Below, piece after piece: positions 26,077 to 34,752 of a stretch of DNA of 54,474 nt (positions within the stretch are counted from its first letter, which is position 1; the number at the start of each line of letters is the position of its first letter). A program made the position numbers and the translations under genes. The DNA lies in assembly GCA_016790695.1 (NCBI GenBank), contig JAEUOS010000113.1, forward strand, positions 1 through 54,474, written 5' to 3'. The DNA is from Burkholderiales bacterium. GTDB lineage: Bacteria; Pseudomonadota; Gammaproteobacteria; Burkholderiales; JAEUOS01. The notes under the pieces are model-generated. The model ran no database searches, had not been told where the DNA came from, and saw nothing but the letters and a program-made list of their open reading frames with translations.

Positions 26077-26082
26077 TACAAT
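26077..26082 (+). promoter_or_regulatory. Possible -10 box for the dehydratase gene
   Basis: TACAAT followed by GGGCG, 34 bases before the ATG at 26116. It resembles the isolated -10-like hexamers in front of other genes of the window. No clear -35 box is visible. Confidence 0.35.
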
Positions 26083-26115
26083 GGGCGTCCCGCCATCCCG
26101 CGCCGCGCCGACCCC

Positions 26116-27663
26116 ATGATCGAACTCCAGGACCGCCTCGCCGCCGGCCCCACCATCCGCCTGCACGACGGCGACAACATCGTCATCGCGCGCGTCGACA
26201 TCGGCATCGGCACCGCGCTGCCGGCCGAGGGCATCGCGAGCCGCTCGCAGGTCGCGGCCGGCCACAAGATCGCGCGCACGCGGATCGCGAAGGGCGAGCC
26301 GATCCGCAAGTACGGCGTGACCATCGGCTTCGCCGCCGCCGACATCGAGCCCGGCACGCTGATCCACTCGCACAACCTGGAATTCCGCGAGACCGAGCGC
26401 GACTACGCGTTCGCGCGCGACTACAAGCCGGTGGTCATGGTGCCGGACGCCGAGCGCGCCTCCTTCATGGGCATCGTGCGCGACAACGGCCAGGTCGCCA
26501 CGCGCAACTACGTCGGCATCGTCTCGACCGTCAACTGCTCGGCCACCGTGGTGCACAGGATCGCCGCATGGTTCACGCCCGAGCGCCTGGCGCAGTTTCC
26601 CAACATCGACGGCGTGGCCGCCTTCGCCCACGGGCTGGGCTGCGGCATGGAGATGACCGGCGAACCGATGGACCTGCTGCGCCGCACGCTGGCCGGCTAC
26701 ATCCGCCACGCCAACCTGGCCGCGGTGCTGGTGATCGGCCTGGGCTGCGAGCGCAACCAGATCGCCGGGCTGCTGCAGGACCAGGGACTGTCGGTCGGGC
26801 CGCGGCTCAGGACCTTCGTCATGCAGGAGACCGGCGGCACGCGCCGGACCGTCGAGGCCGGCGTGGCGGCGGTCCGGGAACTGCTGCCGGCCGCCAACCG
26901 GGTCACGCGCACGCGCGTGCCGGCCAGCCATCTTTCGATCGGCCTGCAGTGCGGCGGCTCCGACGGCTTTTCCGGCCTCACCGCCAACCCGGCGCTGGGT
27001 GCGGCGATGGACCTGCTGGTGCAGCACGGCGGCACCGCGATCCTCTCCGAGACGCCGGAGATCTACGGCGTCGAGCACACCCTCACCTGCCGCGCGCGCA
27101 ACCGCGAGGTCGGCGAGAAGCTCGTCGAGCGCATCCGCTGGTGGAAGGACAACTACGCGGTCGGGCGCGACGTGCAGATCAACGGCAAGGTGAGCCCCGG
27201 CAACAACGCCGGCGGACTCGCGAACATCTTCGAAAAATCGCTCGGCTCCTCGATGAAGGGCGGCACCGGCCCGCTGATGGAGGTCTACAAGTACGCCGAG
27301 CCGGTGACGCAGAAGGGGTTCGTGTTCATGGACACGCCCGGCTACGACCCCTGCTCGGCCACCGGCCAGATCGCCGGCGGCGCCAACATGATCATGTTCA
27401 CCACCGGCCGCGGCTCGATGTTCGGCGCCAAGCCGGTGCCGTCGATCAAGCTCGCGACCAACACCCCGATGTACGAGCGCCTGATCGAGGACATGGACAT
27501 CAACTGCGGCCTGGTGCTCGACGGCGTGCTCACCATGCGCGAGATGGGCCGGCGCGTGTTCGACCTGATGCTCGAGGTCGCCTCCGGCGCGAAGACCCGG
27601 AGCGAGCTCCTGGGGCTGGGCGACCACGAGTTCGTGCCCTGGCAGATCGGCATCACCGGCTAG
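26116..27663 (+). CDS. garD: Galactarate/altronate dehydratase family (GarD/UxaA type)
   Basis: Iron-dependent dehydratase of aldarates or aldonates, 515 residues. An N-terminal SAF domain (about 10-85: TIRLHDGDNIVIARVDIGIG, GHKIART) is followed by the UxaA/GarD core from residue about 115: NGQVATRNYVGIVSTVNCSA, HGLGCGMEM, VIGLGCERNQ, LQCGGSDGFSG, PGNNAGG and TGRGSMFGAKPVPSIKLATN. The length is close to E. coli GarD (523) and somewhat above UxaA (495). With a uronate dehydrogenase in the same run, galactarate (EC 4.2.1.42) is the better substrate guess than altronate, since no UxaC/UxaB isomerase genes are present. Substrate choice remains inference; family membership is clear. Confidence 0.88.
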   Translation: MIELQDRLAAGPTIRLHDGDNIVIARVDIGIGTALPAEGIASRSQVAAGHKIARTRIAKGEPIRKYGVTIGFAAADIEPGTLIHSHNLEFRETERDYAFARDYKPVVMVPDAERASFMGIVRDNGQVATRNYVGIVSTVNCSATVVHRIAAWFTPERLAQFPNIDGVAAFAHGLGCGMEMTGEPMDLLRRTLAGYIRHANLAAVLVIGLGCERNQIAGLLQDQGLSVGPRLRTFVMQETGGTRRTVEAGVAAVRELLPAANRVTRTRVPASHLSIGLQCGGSDGFSGLTANPALGAAMDLLVQHGGTAILSETPEIYGVEHTLTCRARNREVGEKLVERIRWWKDNYAVGRDVQINGKVSPGNNAGGLANIFEKSLGSSMKGGTGPLMEVYKYAEPVTQKGFVFMDTPGYDPCSATGQIAGGANMIMFTTGRGSMFGAKPVPSIKLATNTPMYERLIEDMDINCGLVLDGVLTMREMGRRVFDLMLEVASGAKTRSELLGLGDHEFVPWQIGITG

Positions 27664-27751
27664 CCGCCGGCGGCGACCGCCCTATACTTGACATCCCGAC
27701 CCCGGTATTGGCGCAGCGCCGGTACCCGTCGCTTCCCGTCGCCGCAACGCC

Positions 27752-28774
27752 ATGTCCCCCGCACCATCGCGCACCTTCGCCTACGTCGCCTGCGCCGACA
27801 GCCGCGAGATCCTCGTCCTCGAGCTCAACGGCGCCAGCGGCGAGCTGGCCCTGACGCAGCGCGTCCCCGCCGGCGGGCTGGTCATGCCGCTGGCCGTGAG
27901 CCCGGACCGCCGCTACCTCTACGCGGGGCTGCGCTCGGCGCCCTACCGCGTGGCCGCGTTCGCGATCGACCCGGCGAGCGGCCAGCTGTCGCCGCGCGGC
28001 CACGGCGCGCTGCCCGACAGCACGCCCTACATCGCGACCGACCGCACCGGCCGCCATCTGCTGGCCGCCTCCTACGGCGGGCACAAGGTCGCGGTGTGCC
28101 GCATCGACGACGGCGGCACGCCGGCGGACGCGCACCAGGTCCTCGACACCGAGCCCAACGCGCACGCCATCGTGCCCGACCCGTCGAACCGCTTCGTGTT
28201 CGTGCCCTGCCTCGGCGCCCACGCGGTGATGCAGTTCCGCTTCGACGAGGCCGGCGGCACGCTCACGCCCAACGACCCGCCGCGGACCACGGTACGCCAC
28301 GGCGCCGGGCCGCGGCATTTCATCTTCCACCCGGACGGCCGCACCGCCTACCTGCTCAACGAGCTCGACGCCACGGTCTGCGTGTTCGCGTTCGACGCCG
28401 ACGCCGGCACGCTCGCGCCCGTCCAGACCGCCGAGGCGATGCCCGCCGGGCACCCGGAGCGGCCCTGGGCCGCCGACCTCCACCTGACGCCGGACGCGCG
28501 CTTCCTCTACGCCTCCGAACGCCGGTCCAGCACCCTCGCGGCGTTCGCGGTGGACGCCCGGGGCCGCCTCGGGCCGGCGCGCCACTACGCGACCGAGCGC
28601 GAGCCGCGCGGATTCGCGATCGACCCGTCCGGGCGCTACCTGCTGTGCGTGGGCCAGGCGTCGCACGCGATGTCGGTGCACGCGATCGACCCTGCCGACG
28701 GCAGCCTCGTCGAGTTGCGCAAGTACGCGACGGGCCGCAATCCCAACTGGGTCGAGATCGTGTCCCTGCCCTGA
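27752..28774 (+). CDS. Beta-propeller lactonase (Pgl/YbhE family)
   Basis: A 340-residue seven-bladed propeller of the 6-phosphogluconolactonase (PF10282) type. The family's repeated strand pattern is visible several times (LAVSPDRRYLYAGLR, HFIFHPDGRTAYLLNEL, LHLTPDARFLYASERR, FAIDPSGRYLLCVG), ending in NPNWVEIVSLP. No signal peptide is evident, so it is cytoplasmic. It lies 88 bases past the dehydratase gene, and Udh makes aldarolactones, so hydrolysis of the uronate-derived lactone is a sensible role. A plain 6-phosphogluconolactonase is the alternative. TATACT (27683-27688) and TTGACA (27688-27693) lie upstream but are badly spaced as a pair. Confidence 0.85.
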   Translation: MSPAPSRTFAYVACADSREILVLELNGASGELALTQRVPAGGLVMPLAVSPDRRYLYAGLRSAPYRVAAFAIDPASGQLSPRGHGALPDSTPYIATDRTGRHLLAASYGGHKVAVCRIDDGGTPADAHQVLDTEPNAHAIVPDPSNRFVFVPCLGAHAVMQFRFDEAGGTLTPNDPPRTTVRHGAGPRHFIFHPDGRTAYLLNELDATVCVFAFDADAGTLAPVQTAEAMPAGHPERPWAADLHLTPDARFLYASERRSSTLAAFAVDARGRLGPARHYATEREPRGFAIDPSGRYLLCVGQASHAMSVHAIDPADGSLVELRKYATGRNPNWVEIVSLP

Positions 28775-28827
28775 CCGGCCGCGGCGCCGCGCGACGACGC
28801 GCCGCCGGCACCGCGCCCGCCGCCACG

Positions 28828-30216
28828 ATGCGCCGCGACCTGCTCCTGCCGCTGATCATCGCCTGCGCGCTGTTCATGGAGAACATGGACTCGACGGTGA
28901 TCGCCACCTCGCTGCCGGTGATCGCCGCGGACCTCGGCGTCAACCCGATCTCCCTGAAGCTCGCCCTCACCGCCTACCTGGTGAGCCTCGCGGTGTTCAT
29001 CCCGATCTCGGGCTGGATGGCGGATCGCTTCGGCTCGAAGACCGTGTTCCGGCTCGCGATCGGCGTGTTCATGCTGGGCTCGCTCCTGTGCGGCCTCTCG
29101 AGCTCGCTCGGCGGCTTCGTCGCCGCGCGCTTCCTGCAGGGCCTCGGCGGCGCGATGATGGTGCCGGTCGGCCGGCTCGTGCTGCTGAAGAGCGTGCCGA
29201 AGAAGGACCTGGTCCGGGTGCTGTCCTACCTCACGATCCCGGCGCTCCTCGGCCCGGTGATCGGGCCGCCGCTGGGCGGCGCGATCAGCACCTATTTCCA
29301 CTGGCGCTGGATCTTCTTCATCAACCTCCCGATCGGCCTGCTGGGCATCTACCTCGCCACCCGCCACGTGCCGCAGATCACCGAGGACCGGGTGGCGCCG
29401 CTCGATGCCGCCGGATTCCTGCTGTCCGGGATCGGGCTCTCGGCCATGACCCTGGGACTCGCGACCACGGGCGAGCACCTGCTGTCGCGGACCGCCTCGC
29501 TCGGTTGCCTCGCGGCGGGCGTCGCCGCGCTGGCCGCCTACCTGTGGCACGCGCGGCGCTGCGCGCACCCGCTGATCGACTTCCGCTTCCTGCGCCTGGC
29601 CACCTACCGCACCGGCGTCCTCGGCGGCGCGCTGTTCCGCGTCGGCGTCGGCGCCATGCCGTTCCTGCTGCCGCTGATGCTGCAGCTCGGCTTCGGCTTC
29701 AGCGCGCTCGCCTCGGGCATGCTCACCTGCACCTCGGCGCTCGCCGCGATGTTCATGAAGACCCTCGCGGTGGCGATCCTCCGGCGCTTCGGCTTTCGCG
29801 CCGTGCTCACCGCCAATGTCGTCGTCGCCGCCGGCACCATCGCCGGCTACGGCCTGTTCACCGCGACCACGCCCTGGGGCTGGATGGTCGCGCTGCTGCT
29901 CGCCGGCGGCTTCTTCCGCTCGCTGCAGTTCACCGCGCTCAACGCCCTGTCCTACGCCGATGTCGCGCGCGCCGACATGAGCCCGGCCTCGAGCCTCGCC
30001 AACGTCACCCAGCAGCTGGCGCTGAGCCTCGGCGTCACGCTCGCCGCCTGGGTGCTCGAGAGCACCGCGGCGCTGCGCGGCCACGCGCAGGTCGAGGCGT
30101 CGGACTTCAGCATCGCCTTCGTCGTCGTCGCCCTGGTCTCGGCGAGCTCGTTCCTGTTCAACATCCGCCTGGCGCGCAATGCCGGCGCCGAGGTGGCCGG
30201 CCGCGACGGCGCCTGA
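28828..30216 (+). CDS. DHA2-type MFS multidrug exporter
   Basis: Inner-membrane exporter of about 462 residues from the ATG at 28828, with about 14 predicted membrane segments. The start LLLPLIIACALFMENMDSTVIAT carries the DHA2 motif (N-x-D-x-T-I/V-V in the first helix). PISGWMADRFGSKTVFR is motif A and PALLGPVIGPPLGG is motif C of antiporters. The substrate is unknown. The gene begins 54 bases after the lactonase stop. Its position at the end of the uronate run could make it a sugar-acid exporter, but the sequence resembles drug exporters. Confidence 0.9.
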   Translation: MRRDLLLPLIIACALFMENMDSTVIATSLPVIAADLGVNPISLKLALTAYLVSLAVFIPISGWMADRFGSKTVFRLAIGVFMLGSLLCGLSSSLGGFVAARFLQGLGGAMMVPVGRLVLLKSVPKKDLVRVLSYLTIPALLGPVIGPPLGGAISTYFHWRWIFFINLPIGLLGIYLATRHVPQITEDRVAPLDAAGFLLSGIGLSAMTLGLATTGEHLLSRTASLGCLAAGVAALAAYLWHARRCAHPLIDFRFLRLATYRTGVLGGALFRVGVGAMPFLLPLMLQLGFGFSALASGMLTCTSALAAMFMKTLAVAILRRFGFRAVLTANVVVAAGTIAGYGLFTATTPWGWMVALLLAGGFFRSLQFTALNALSYADVARADMSPASSLANVTQQLALSLGVTLAAWVLESTAALRGHAQVEASDFSIAFVVVALVSASSFLFNIRLARNAGAEVAGRDGA

Positions 30217-30284
30217 GCCGCTCGCCGATCTGTGCAATGCTTCGTCACCGCGCCGCGCCGGCGCTGCCCACGAAGGAAACGCCC

Positions 30285-30932
30285 ATGGACGACATCACCC
30301 TGTACTGCTTCGCCCAGTCCGGCAACAGCTACAAGGCCGCGCTGATGCTCAATCTGTGCGCGCTGCCGTGGACCCCGCGCTTCGTCGACTATTTCAACGG
30401 CGAGACCCGCAGCGAGGCCTACCGCGCGGTCAACCCGATGGGCGAGGCGCCGGTGCTCGAGTACACGGCCGACGGCCGGCGCGAGCGGGTCAGCCAGTCC
30501 GGCGTCATCCTCGATCTGCTCGCCGGCGCCACCGGCAGGTTCGGCTGGGCCGACGAGGCCGGCCGCCGCGAGGTGCTGCGCTGGCTCCTGTTCGACAACC
30601 ACAAGTTCACCAGCTACACCGCGACCTACCGCTGGCTGGTCGCGATCGCCCGCAACGGCGACCCGGCCGTGCTGGAGTTCCTCAAGGCGCGCATGCTGGG
30701 CGCCTTCGCCATCGCCGAGCGGCAGCTCGGCACGCGCGACTGGATCGCCGGCGCGCAGCCGACCATCGCCGACCTGTCGATGTGCGGCTACCTGTACTTC
30801 GAGGACGAGATCGGCATCGACCTCGGCCGCGAATTCCCCAACCTCAAGCGCTGGCTCGGCCGCATCGCCGCGCTGCCGGGCTGGAAGCATCCGTACGACC
30901 TGATGCCCGGCCAGGCGCCCGCGCGCCCCTGA
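30285..30932 (+). CDS. Glutathione S-transferase family protein
   Basis: A 215-residue cytoplasmic GST. The thioredoxin-like N-terminal domain has ITLYCFAQSGNSYKAALML, with the Ser after Q-S-G a candidate catalytic residue, then NPMGEAPVLEY (cis-proline region) and VSQSGVILDLLA. The helical C-terminal domain carries the N-capping motif PTIADLSMCGYLYF. GAAGGAAAC precedes the ATG at 30285. The substrate is unknown; it may serve detoxification or an isomerase step in the neighbouring catabolic genes. Confidence 0.9.
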   Translation: MDDITLYCFAQSGNSYKAALMLNLCALPWTPRFVDYFNGETRSEAYRAVNPMGEAPVLEYTADGRRERVSQSGVILDLLAGATGRFGWADEAGRREVLRWLLFDNHKFTSYTATYRWLVAIARNGDPAVLEFLKARMLGAFAIAERQLGTRDWIAGAQPTIADLSMCGYLYFEDEIGIDLGREFPNLKRWLGRIAALPGWKHPYDLMPGQAPARP

Positions 30933-30984
30933 CGCCGCCGCCCCCGCCCCGCCCTCTGCCCCACCGCCGCCGGAGCCGACGCCC

Positions 30985-32625
30985 GTGAATCCAGAGAAGA
31001 TCGTCATCCCGCTTGCACCCGGCACCGTCGCCCCGCGCGACGTGCTCGCCCGCTTCGCCCCCCACGGCTACACGCTGATGTCGCTGCTCGAGTCGCGCGC
31101 GCGCGCGCAGCCCGACAAGACCTTCTTGGTCTTCGAAGGCGGCCGGACCAGCTATGCGCAGGTGCTGGCCGGCGCGCGCGCGGCGGCACGCGCGCTGGCC
31201 GCGCGCGGCGTCAGGGCGGGCGACCGCGTCGGCGTCATCTCGGCCAACCATCCGGCGACCGTGTTCACCTTCTTCGCCCTCGGTCACCTGGGCGCGATCA
31301 TGGTGTCGGTCAACCCGGACTACGGCGTCGAGGAGGCGCGCTACGTCTTCACCCACGCCGGCGTGTGCGGCGTGGTCGCCGCGCCGGCCACGCTGGAGAA
31401 GGCGCGCGCAGCCTGCGCCGCCCTGGCGCCGGCGCCCTGGTTCGCGCTGAACCAGCCGGGCGCGGGCGCGCCGCCGCTGGTCGGCGACGCCGGCGCGGAC
31501 GCGGACGCGCTGCCGCCGGGCGGCGCCGCGCCCGCGGCCACCTGCATCCTGGTCTACACCTCGGGCACGACCGGCTTCCCCAAGGGCGTGATGCACAGCC
31601 AGAAGACCGTGGTGCTCGCCGGCGAGGGCTTCGTCCAGCGCATGTTCCTGCAGCCCGACGAGCGCATCCTGTGCGTGCTGCCGATGTTCCACATCAACGC
31701 GGTGTTCTATTCGCTCACCGGCGCGCTCGTCGCCGGCGCCACCCTGATACTCGAGCCGCGCTTCTCCGCCGCGCGCTTCTGGGAGGTCGCCGAGGCCACC
31801 GGGGCCACCGAGGTCAACACCATCGCGGCCGCAGCCGGCATCCTGATGCGGCGCCCGCGCAGCGAGTACCGCCCGGGGCACAAGCTCACGAAGATGTTCG
31901 GCGCGCCCTTCGACGCCGAGGTCTACCGCGTCTTCGGCGAGGAATTCCACCTGCCGCACGTCATCGAGGGTTTCGGCATGTCGGAGATCCCGGGCGCGAT
32001 GAACAACCCGTTCGACGGCGAGCGCCGCGTCGGCTCGATGGGCCTGCCGAGCACCCATCCCGACCCGGCGGTCCGGCTCACCGAGCTCAAGGTGATCGAC
32101 GACGACGGCAACACCGTCGGCCCGCGCACCATCGGCGAGCTGGCGGTGCGGACGCCGACCATCATGCAGGGCTACTACAACGACCCCGAGCAGACGCGCG
32201 CGGCCTTCCGCGACGGCTGGTTCCTGACCGGCGACCTGGCCTGGGTCGACGAGGACGGCTACTACTGGTTCGTCGCGCGCAAGAAGGACATCATCCGCAA
32301 GCGCGGCGAGAACGTCTCCGGCGCCGAGCTCGACCGCGTGATCGGCAACCATCCGGCGGTGCTCGAGGCCGCCGCGATCCCGGTGCCCGCGGACCTGGGC
32401 GAGGACGAGATCCTGGTCGCGGTCGTGCTGCGCGAGGGCATGCGCGCCGACGCCGCGGAGATCGCCGCCTGGTGCCGCGCGCGCCTCGCGCCGATCAAGG
32501 TGCCGCGCTACGTGGTGTTCGTCGACGCGCTGCCGCACACGCCGACCCATCGGGTCGAGAAGTTCAGGATGCGCCAGGACAAGACCCTGCGCGAGCGCGC
32601 GGTCGATCTCGCCGCCCCCGGGTAG
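30985..32625 (+). CDS. AMP-forming acyl-CoA synthetase (CaiC/fatty-acyl type)
   Basis: Activates a carboxylic acid to its CoA thioester by way of an acyl-adenylate. The 546-residue protein starts at GTG 30985. Motifs: YTSGTTGFPKGVMHS (phosphate-binding loop), GFGMSEIPGA (A5 region), GWFLTGDLAWVDEDGYYWFVARKKDIIRKRGEN in part (A7/A8), and VEKFRMR with the C-terminal catalytic lysine region. Overall resemblance is to crotonobetaine/carnitine-CoA ligase-like enzymes. The acyl-CoA dehydrogenase gene 115 bases downstream suggests a joint pathway for a branched or substituted acid. The substrate is unknown. Confidence 0.92.
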   Translation: MNPEKIVIPLAPGTVAPRDVLARFAPHGYTLMSLLESRARAQPDKTFLVFEGGRTSYAQVLAGARAAARALAARGVRAGDRVGVISANHPATVFTFFALGHLGAIMVSVNPDYGVEEARYVFTHAGVCGVVAAPATLEKARAACAALAPAPWFALNQPGAGAPPLVGDAGADADALPPGGAAPAATCILVYTSGTTGFPKGVMHSQKTVVLAGEGFVQRMFLQPDERILCVLPMFHINAVFYSLTGALVAGATLILEPRFSAARFWEVAEATGATEVNTIAAAAGILMRRPRSEYRPGHKLTKMFGAPFDAEVYRVFGEEFHLPHVIEGFGMSEIPGAMNNPFDGERRVGSMGLPSTHPDPAVRLTELKVIDDDGNTVGPRTIGELAVRTPTIMQGYYNDPEQTRAAFRDGWFLTGDLAWVDEDGYYWFVARKKDIIRKRGENVSGAELDRVIGNHPAVLEAAAIPVPADLGEDEILVAVVLREGMRADAAEIAAWCRARLAPIKVPRYVVFVDALPHTPTHRVEKFRMRQDKTLRERAVDLAAPG

Positions 32626-32740
32626 CCGCCGGCCGCCGGCCCGGGAATCCGAGCCGCCGCGCGACGGATTTGTTGCACACTACGCGCGTTCGCCGCCGCC
32701 GCGGCGCGCCTTCCCCCTCCCTCCGAACGAGACCGACCCG

Positions 32741-33892
32741 ATGATCCCCCGCACCCTGTTCACCGCCGACCACGAGGCCTTCCGCGATTCCGTCCGCCGC
32801 TTCATGGAGGCCGAAGTCGTTCCCAACGAGGACCGCTGGCAGGAGCAGGGCTACGTCGACCGCGACGTCTGGCTCAAGGCCGGCGCGAACGGCTTCCTGT
32901 GCGTGAGCATGCCCGAGGAATACGGCGGCGCCGCCGCCGACCGCCTCTACAGCGTGGTGCTGATGGAGGAGCAGGCCTACGCCAACAGCTCCTCGATCGG
33001 CTTCGGCCTGCACTCGGAGATCGTCGCCCCCTACCTGAACCGCTACGGCAGCGCCGCGCTCAAGAAGAAGTACCTGCCGCGCATGGTCAAGGGCGAGCTG
33101 ATCGGCGCCATCGCGATGACCGAGCCGGGCGCGGGCTCCGACCTGCAGTCGATCAAGACCACCGCGGTGCGCCAGGGCGACAAGTACGTCGTCAACGGCT
33201 CGAAGACCTTCATCACCAACGGCTGGAACTGCGACCTGGTGATCGTGGTCGCCAAGACCGACCCGAACAAGGGCGCCAAGGGCACCTCGCTGATCATCGT
33301 CGACACCACGATGAAGGGCTTCACCAAGGGCAAGCGCCTGAAGAAGATGGGCCTGAAGGGCCAGGACACCTCCGAGCTCTTCTTCGACAACGTCGAGGTG
33401 CCGGCCGAGAACCTGCTGGGCGAGGAGAACAACGGCTTCATCTACCTGATGCAGGAGCTGCCCTGGGAGCGCATGCAGATCGCGCTGGGCGCGATGGCCA
33501 AGACCGAGGCGGCGATCAAGTGGACCATCGACTACGTCAACAACCGCAAGGCCTTCGGCACCCCGGTGTCGTCGTTCCAGAACACCCGCTTCAAGCTCGC
33601 CGAGCTCGCCACCCAGTGCCAGGTCGGGCGCGTCTTCGTCGACCGCTGCATGGAGCTGCTCATGCAGAACAAGCTCGACACCGCGACCGCCAGCATGGCC
33701 AAGATGTGGGCCTCCGACATCGAGAACCGCATCATCGACGAGTGCCTGCAGCTGCACGGCGGCTACGGCTTCATGATGGAGTACCCGATCGCCAAGGCCT
33801 ACGTCGACGCGCGCGTGCAGCGCATCTACGGCGGCACCAACGAGATCATGAAGGAGGTGATCTCGCGCTCGCTCGGACTGAACAAGGCCTAG
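32741..33892 (+). CDS. Acyl-CoA dehydrogenase (IVD/LCAD-like catalytic base)
   Basis: FAD flavoprotein of 383 residues that introduces a double bond into an acyl-CoA. FAD and substrate motifs: AIAMTEPGAGSDLQSIKT, FITNGWNCDLVIVVAKT, DECLQLHGGYGFMMEYP and RIYGGTNEIMKE. In most family members the last motif reads YEGT, with Glu as catalytic base; here it is Gly, and a glutamate in LPWERMQ (E243) sits where isovaleryl-CoA and long-chain dehydrogenases carry their base. The electron acceptor would be ETF. The ligase upstream and the enoyl-CoA hydratase at 39755 would complete a beta-oxidation-like route. Confidence 0.94.
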   Translation: MIPRTLFTADHEAFRDSVRRFMEAEVVPNEDRWQEQGYVDRDVWLKAGANGFLCVSMPEEYGGAAADRLYSVVLMEEQAYANSSSIGFGLHSEIVAPYLNRYGSAALKKKYLPRMVKGELIGAIAMTEPGAGSDLQSIKTTAVRQGDKYVVNGSKTFITNGWNCDLVIVVAKTDPNKGAKGTSLIIVDTTMKGFTKGKRLKKMGLKGQDTSELFFDNVEVPAENLLGEENNGFIYLMQELPWERMQIALGAMAKTEAAIKWTIDYVNNRKAFGTPVSSFQNTRFKLAELATQCQVGRVFVDRCMELLMQNKLDTATASMAKMWASDIENRIIDECLQLHGGYGFMMEYPIAKAYVDARVQRIYGGTNEIMKEVISRSLGLNKA

Positions 33893-33926
33893 CGCCCGCC
33901 CCCCGGCGCCCACGCGGAACCCCGAC

Positions 33927-34748
33927 ATGACCGCCGCCCTGCCCGAATACGAGATCTACGCGCTGCGCTACGCCACCCTCGCGCGCCGCCGCCAGGAGGC
34001 CTTCATGGCCTACGACCCGCACGACGCGCCGATGCCGATCGACTACTTCGTCTGGGTGGTGCGGAACGCCGAGCGCACCGTGCTGGTCGACACCGGCTTC
34101 TCGGCCGAGGCCTCGCAGCGCCGCAGGCGCGACTACCTGTGCTCGCCGCTCGACGCCATCGCGCGCCTCGGGCTGGCGCCGGCGGATGTCCGGGACGTGA
34201 TCATCACCCACCTGCACTACGACCATGCGGGCAACGTGCACCTGCTGCCCAACGCGCGGCTGCACCTGCAGGAGAAGGAACTGCAGTACGCGACCGGCCG
34301 CTACATGCGCTACGACGCGATGCGCCACGCCTACGACGTCGACGACGTCGTGCACATCGTGCGCGGGGTCTACGACCGGCGCGTCGAGTTCTACGACGGC
34401 GACGCGCCGTTCGCGCCCGGCATCGACCTGGTGTACATCGGCGGCCACACCGCGGGCCTGCAGTCGGTGCGCGTGCACACCCGGCGCGGCTGGGTGGTGC
34501 TGGCCTCGGACGCGACGCACTTCTACGCCAACCTGCACAAGGAGTCGCCGTTCCCGATCATCTTCCACGTCGGCCACATGCTCGACGGCTACCGCAAGCT
34601 GCAGCGCCTGGCGCCGAGCCCGGACCACCTGATCCCGGGTCACGACCCGCTGGTGCGCGCGCGCTTCCCGGCGTGGCGCGACGGCGACACCGAGATCGTC
34701 ATGCTGCACGAGGCGCCGACCGCGCCGCTCGAGATCGCCGCCCTGTAG
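33927..34748 (+). CDS. Metallo-beta-lactamase-fold hydrolase, AHL-lactonase-like
   Basis: A 273-residue dizinc hydrolase. The metal motif is HLHYDHAGN (HxHxDH), with further ligands in GGHTAGLQS, the aspartate in LASDATHF and the histidine in LIPGHDPLV. The overall layout (about 270 residues, N-terminal YALRYAT, then DYFVWVV and VDTGF) is that of N-acyl homoserine lactonases and related lactone hydrolases. It could quench quorum signals or open a lactone in catabolism. It is convergent with the molybdopterin oxidoreductase (4 bases apart). Confidence 0.88.
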   Translation: MTAALPEYEIYALRYATLARRRQEAFMAYDPHDAPMPIDYFVWVVRNAERTVLVDTGFSAEASQRRRRDYLCSPLDAIARLGLAPADVRDVIITHLHYDHAGNVHLLPNARLHLQEKELQYATGRYMRYDAMRHAYDVDDVVHIVRGVYDRRVEFYDGDAPFAPGIDLVYIGGHTAGLQSVRVHTRRGWVVLASDATHFYANLHKESPFPIIFHVGHMLDGYRKLQRLAPSPDHLIPGHDPLVRARFPAWRDGDTEIVMLHEAPTAPLEIAAL

Positions 34749-34752
34749 CGGG

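Noticed and set aside
27688..28827. Open frame continuous with the DHA2 exporter that would make an 842-residue protein
   Set aside because: The first 380 codons run through the lactonase gene in another frame and give Arg/Pro/Ala-rich nonsense; the exporter starts naturally at the ATG at 28828.
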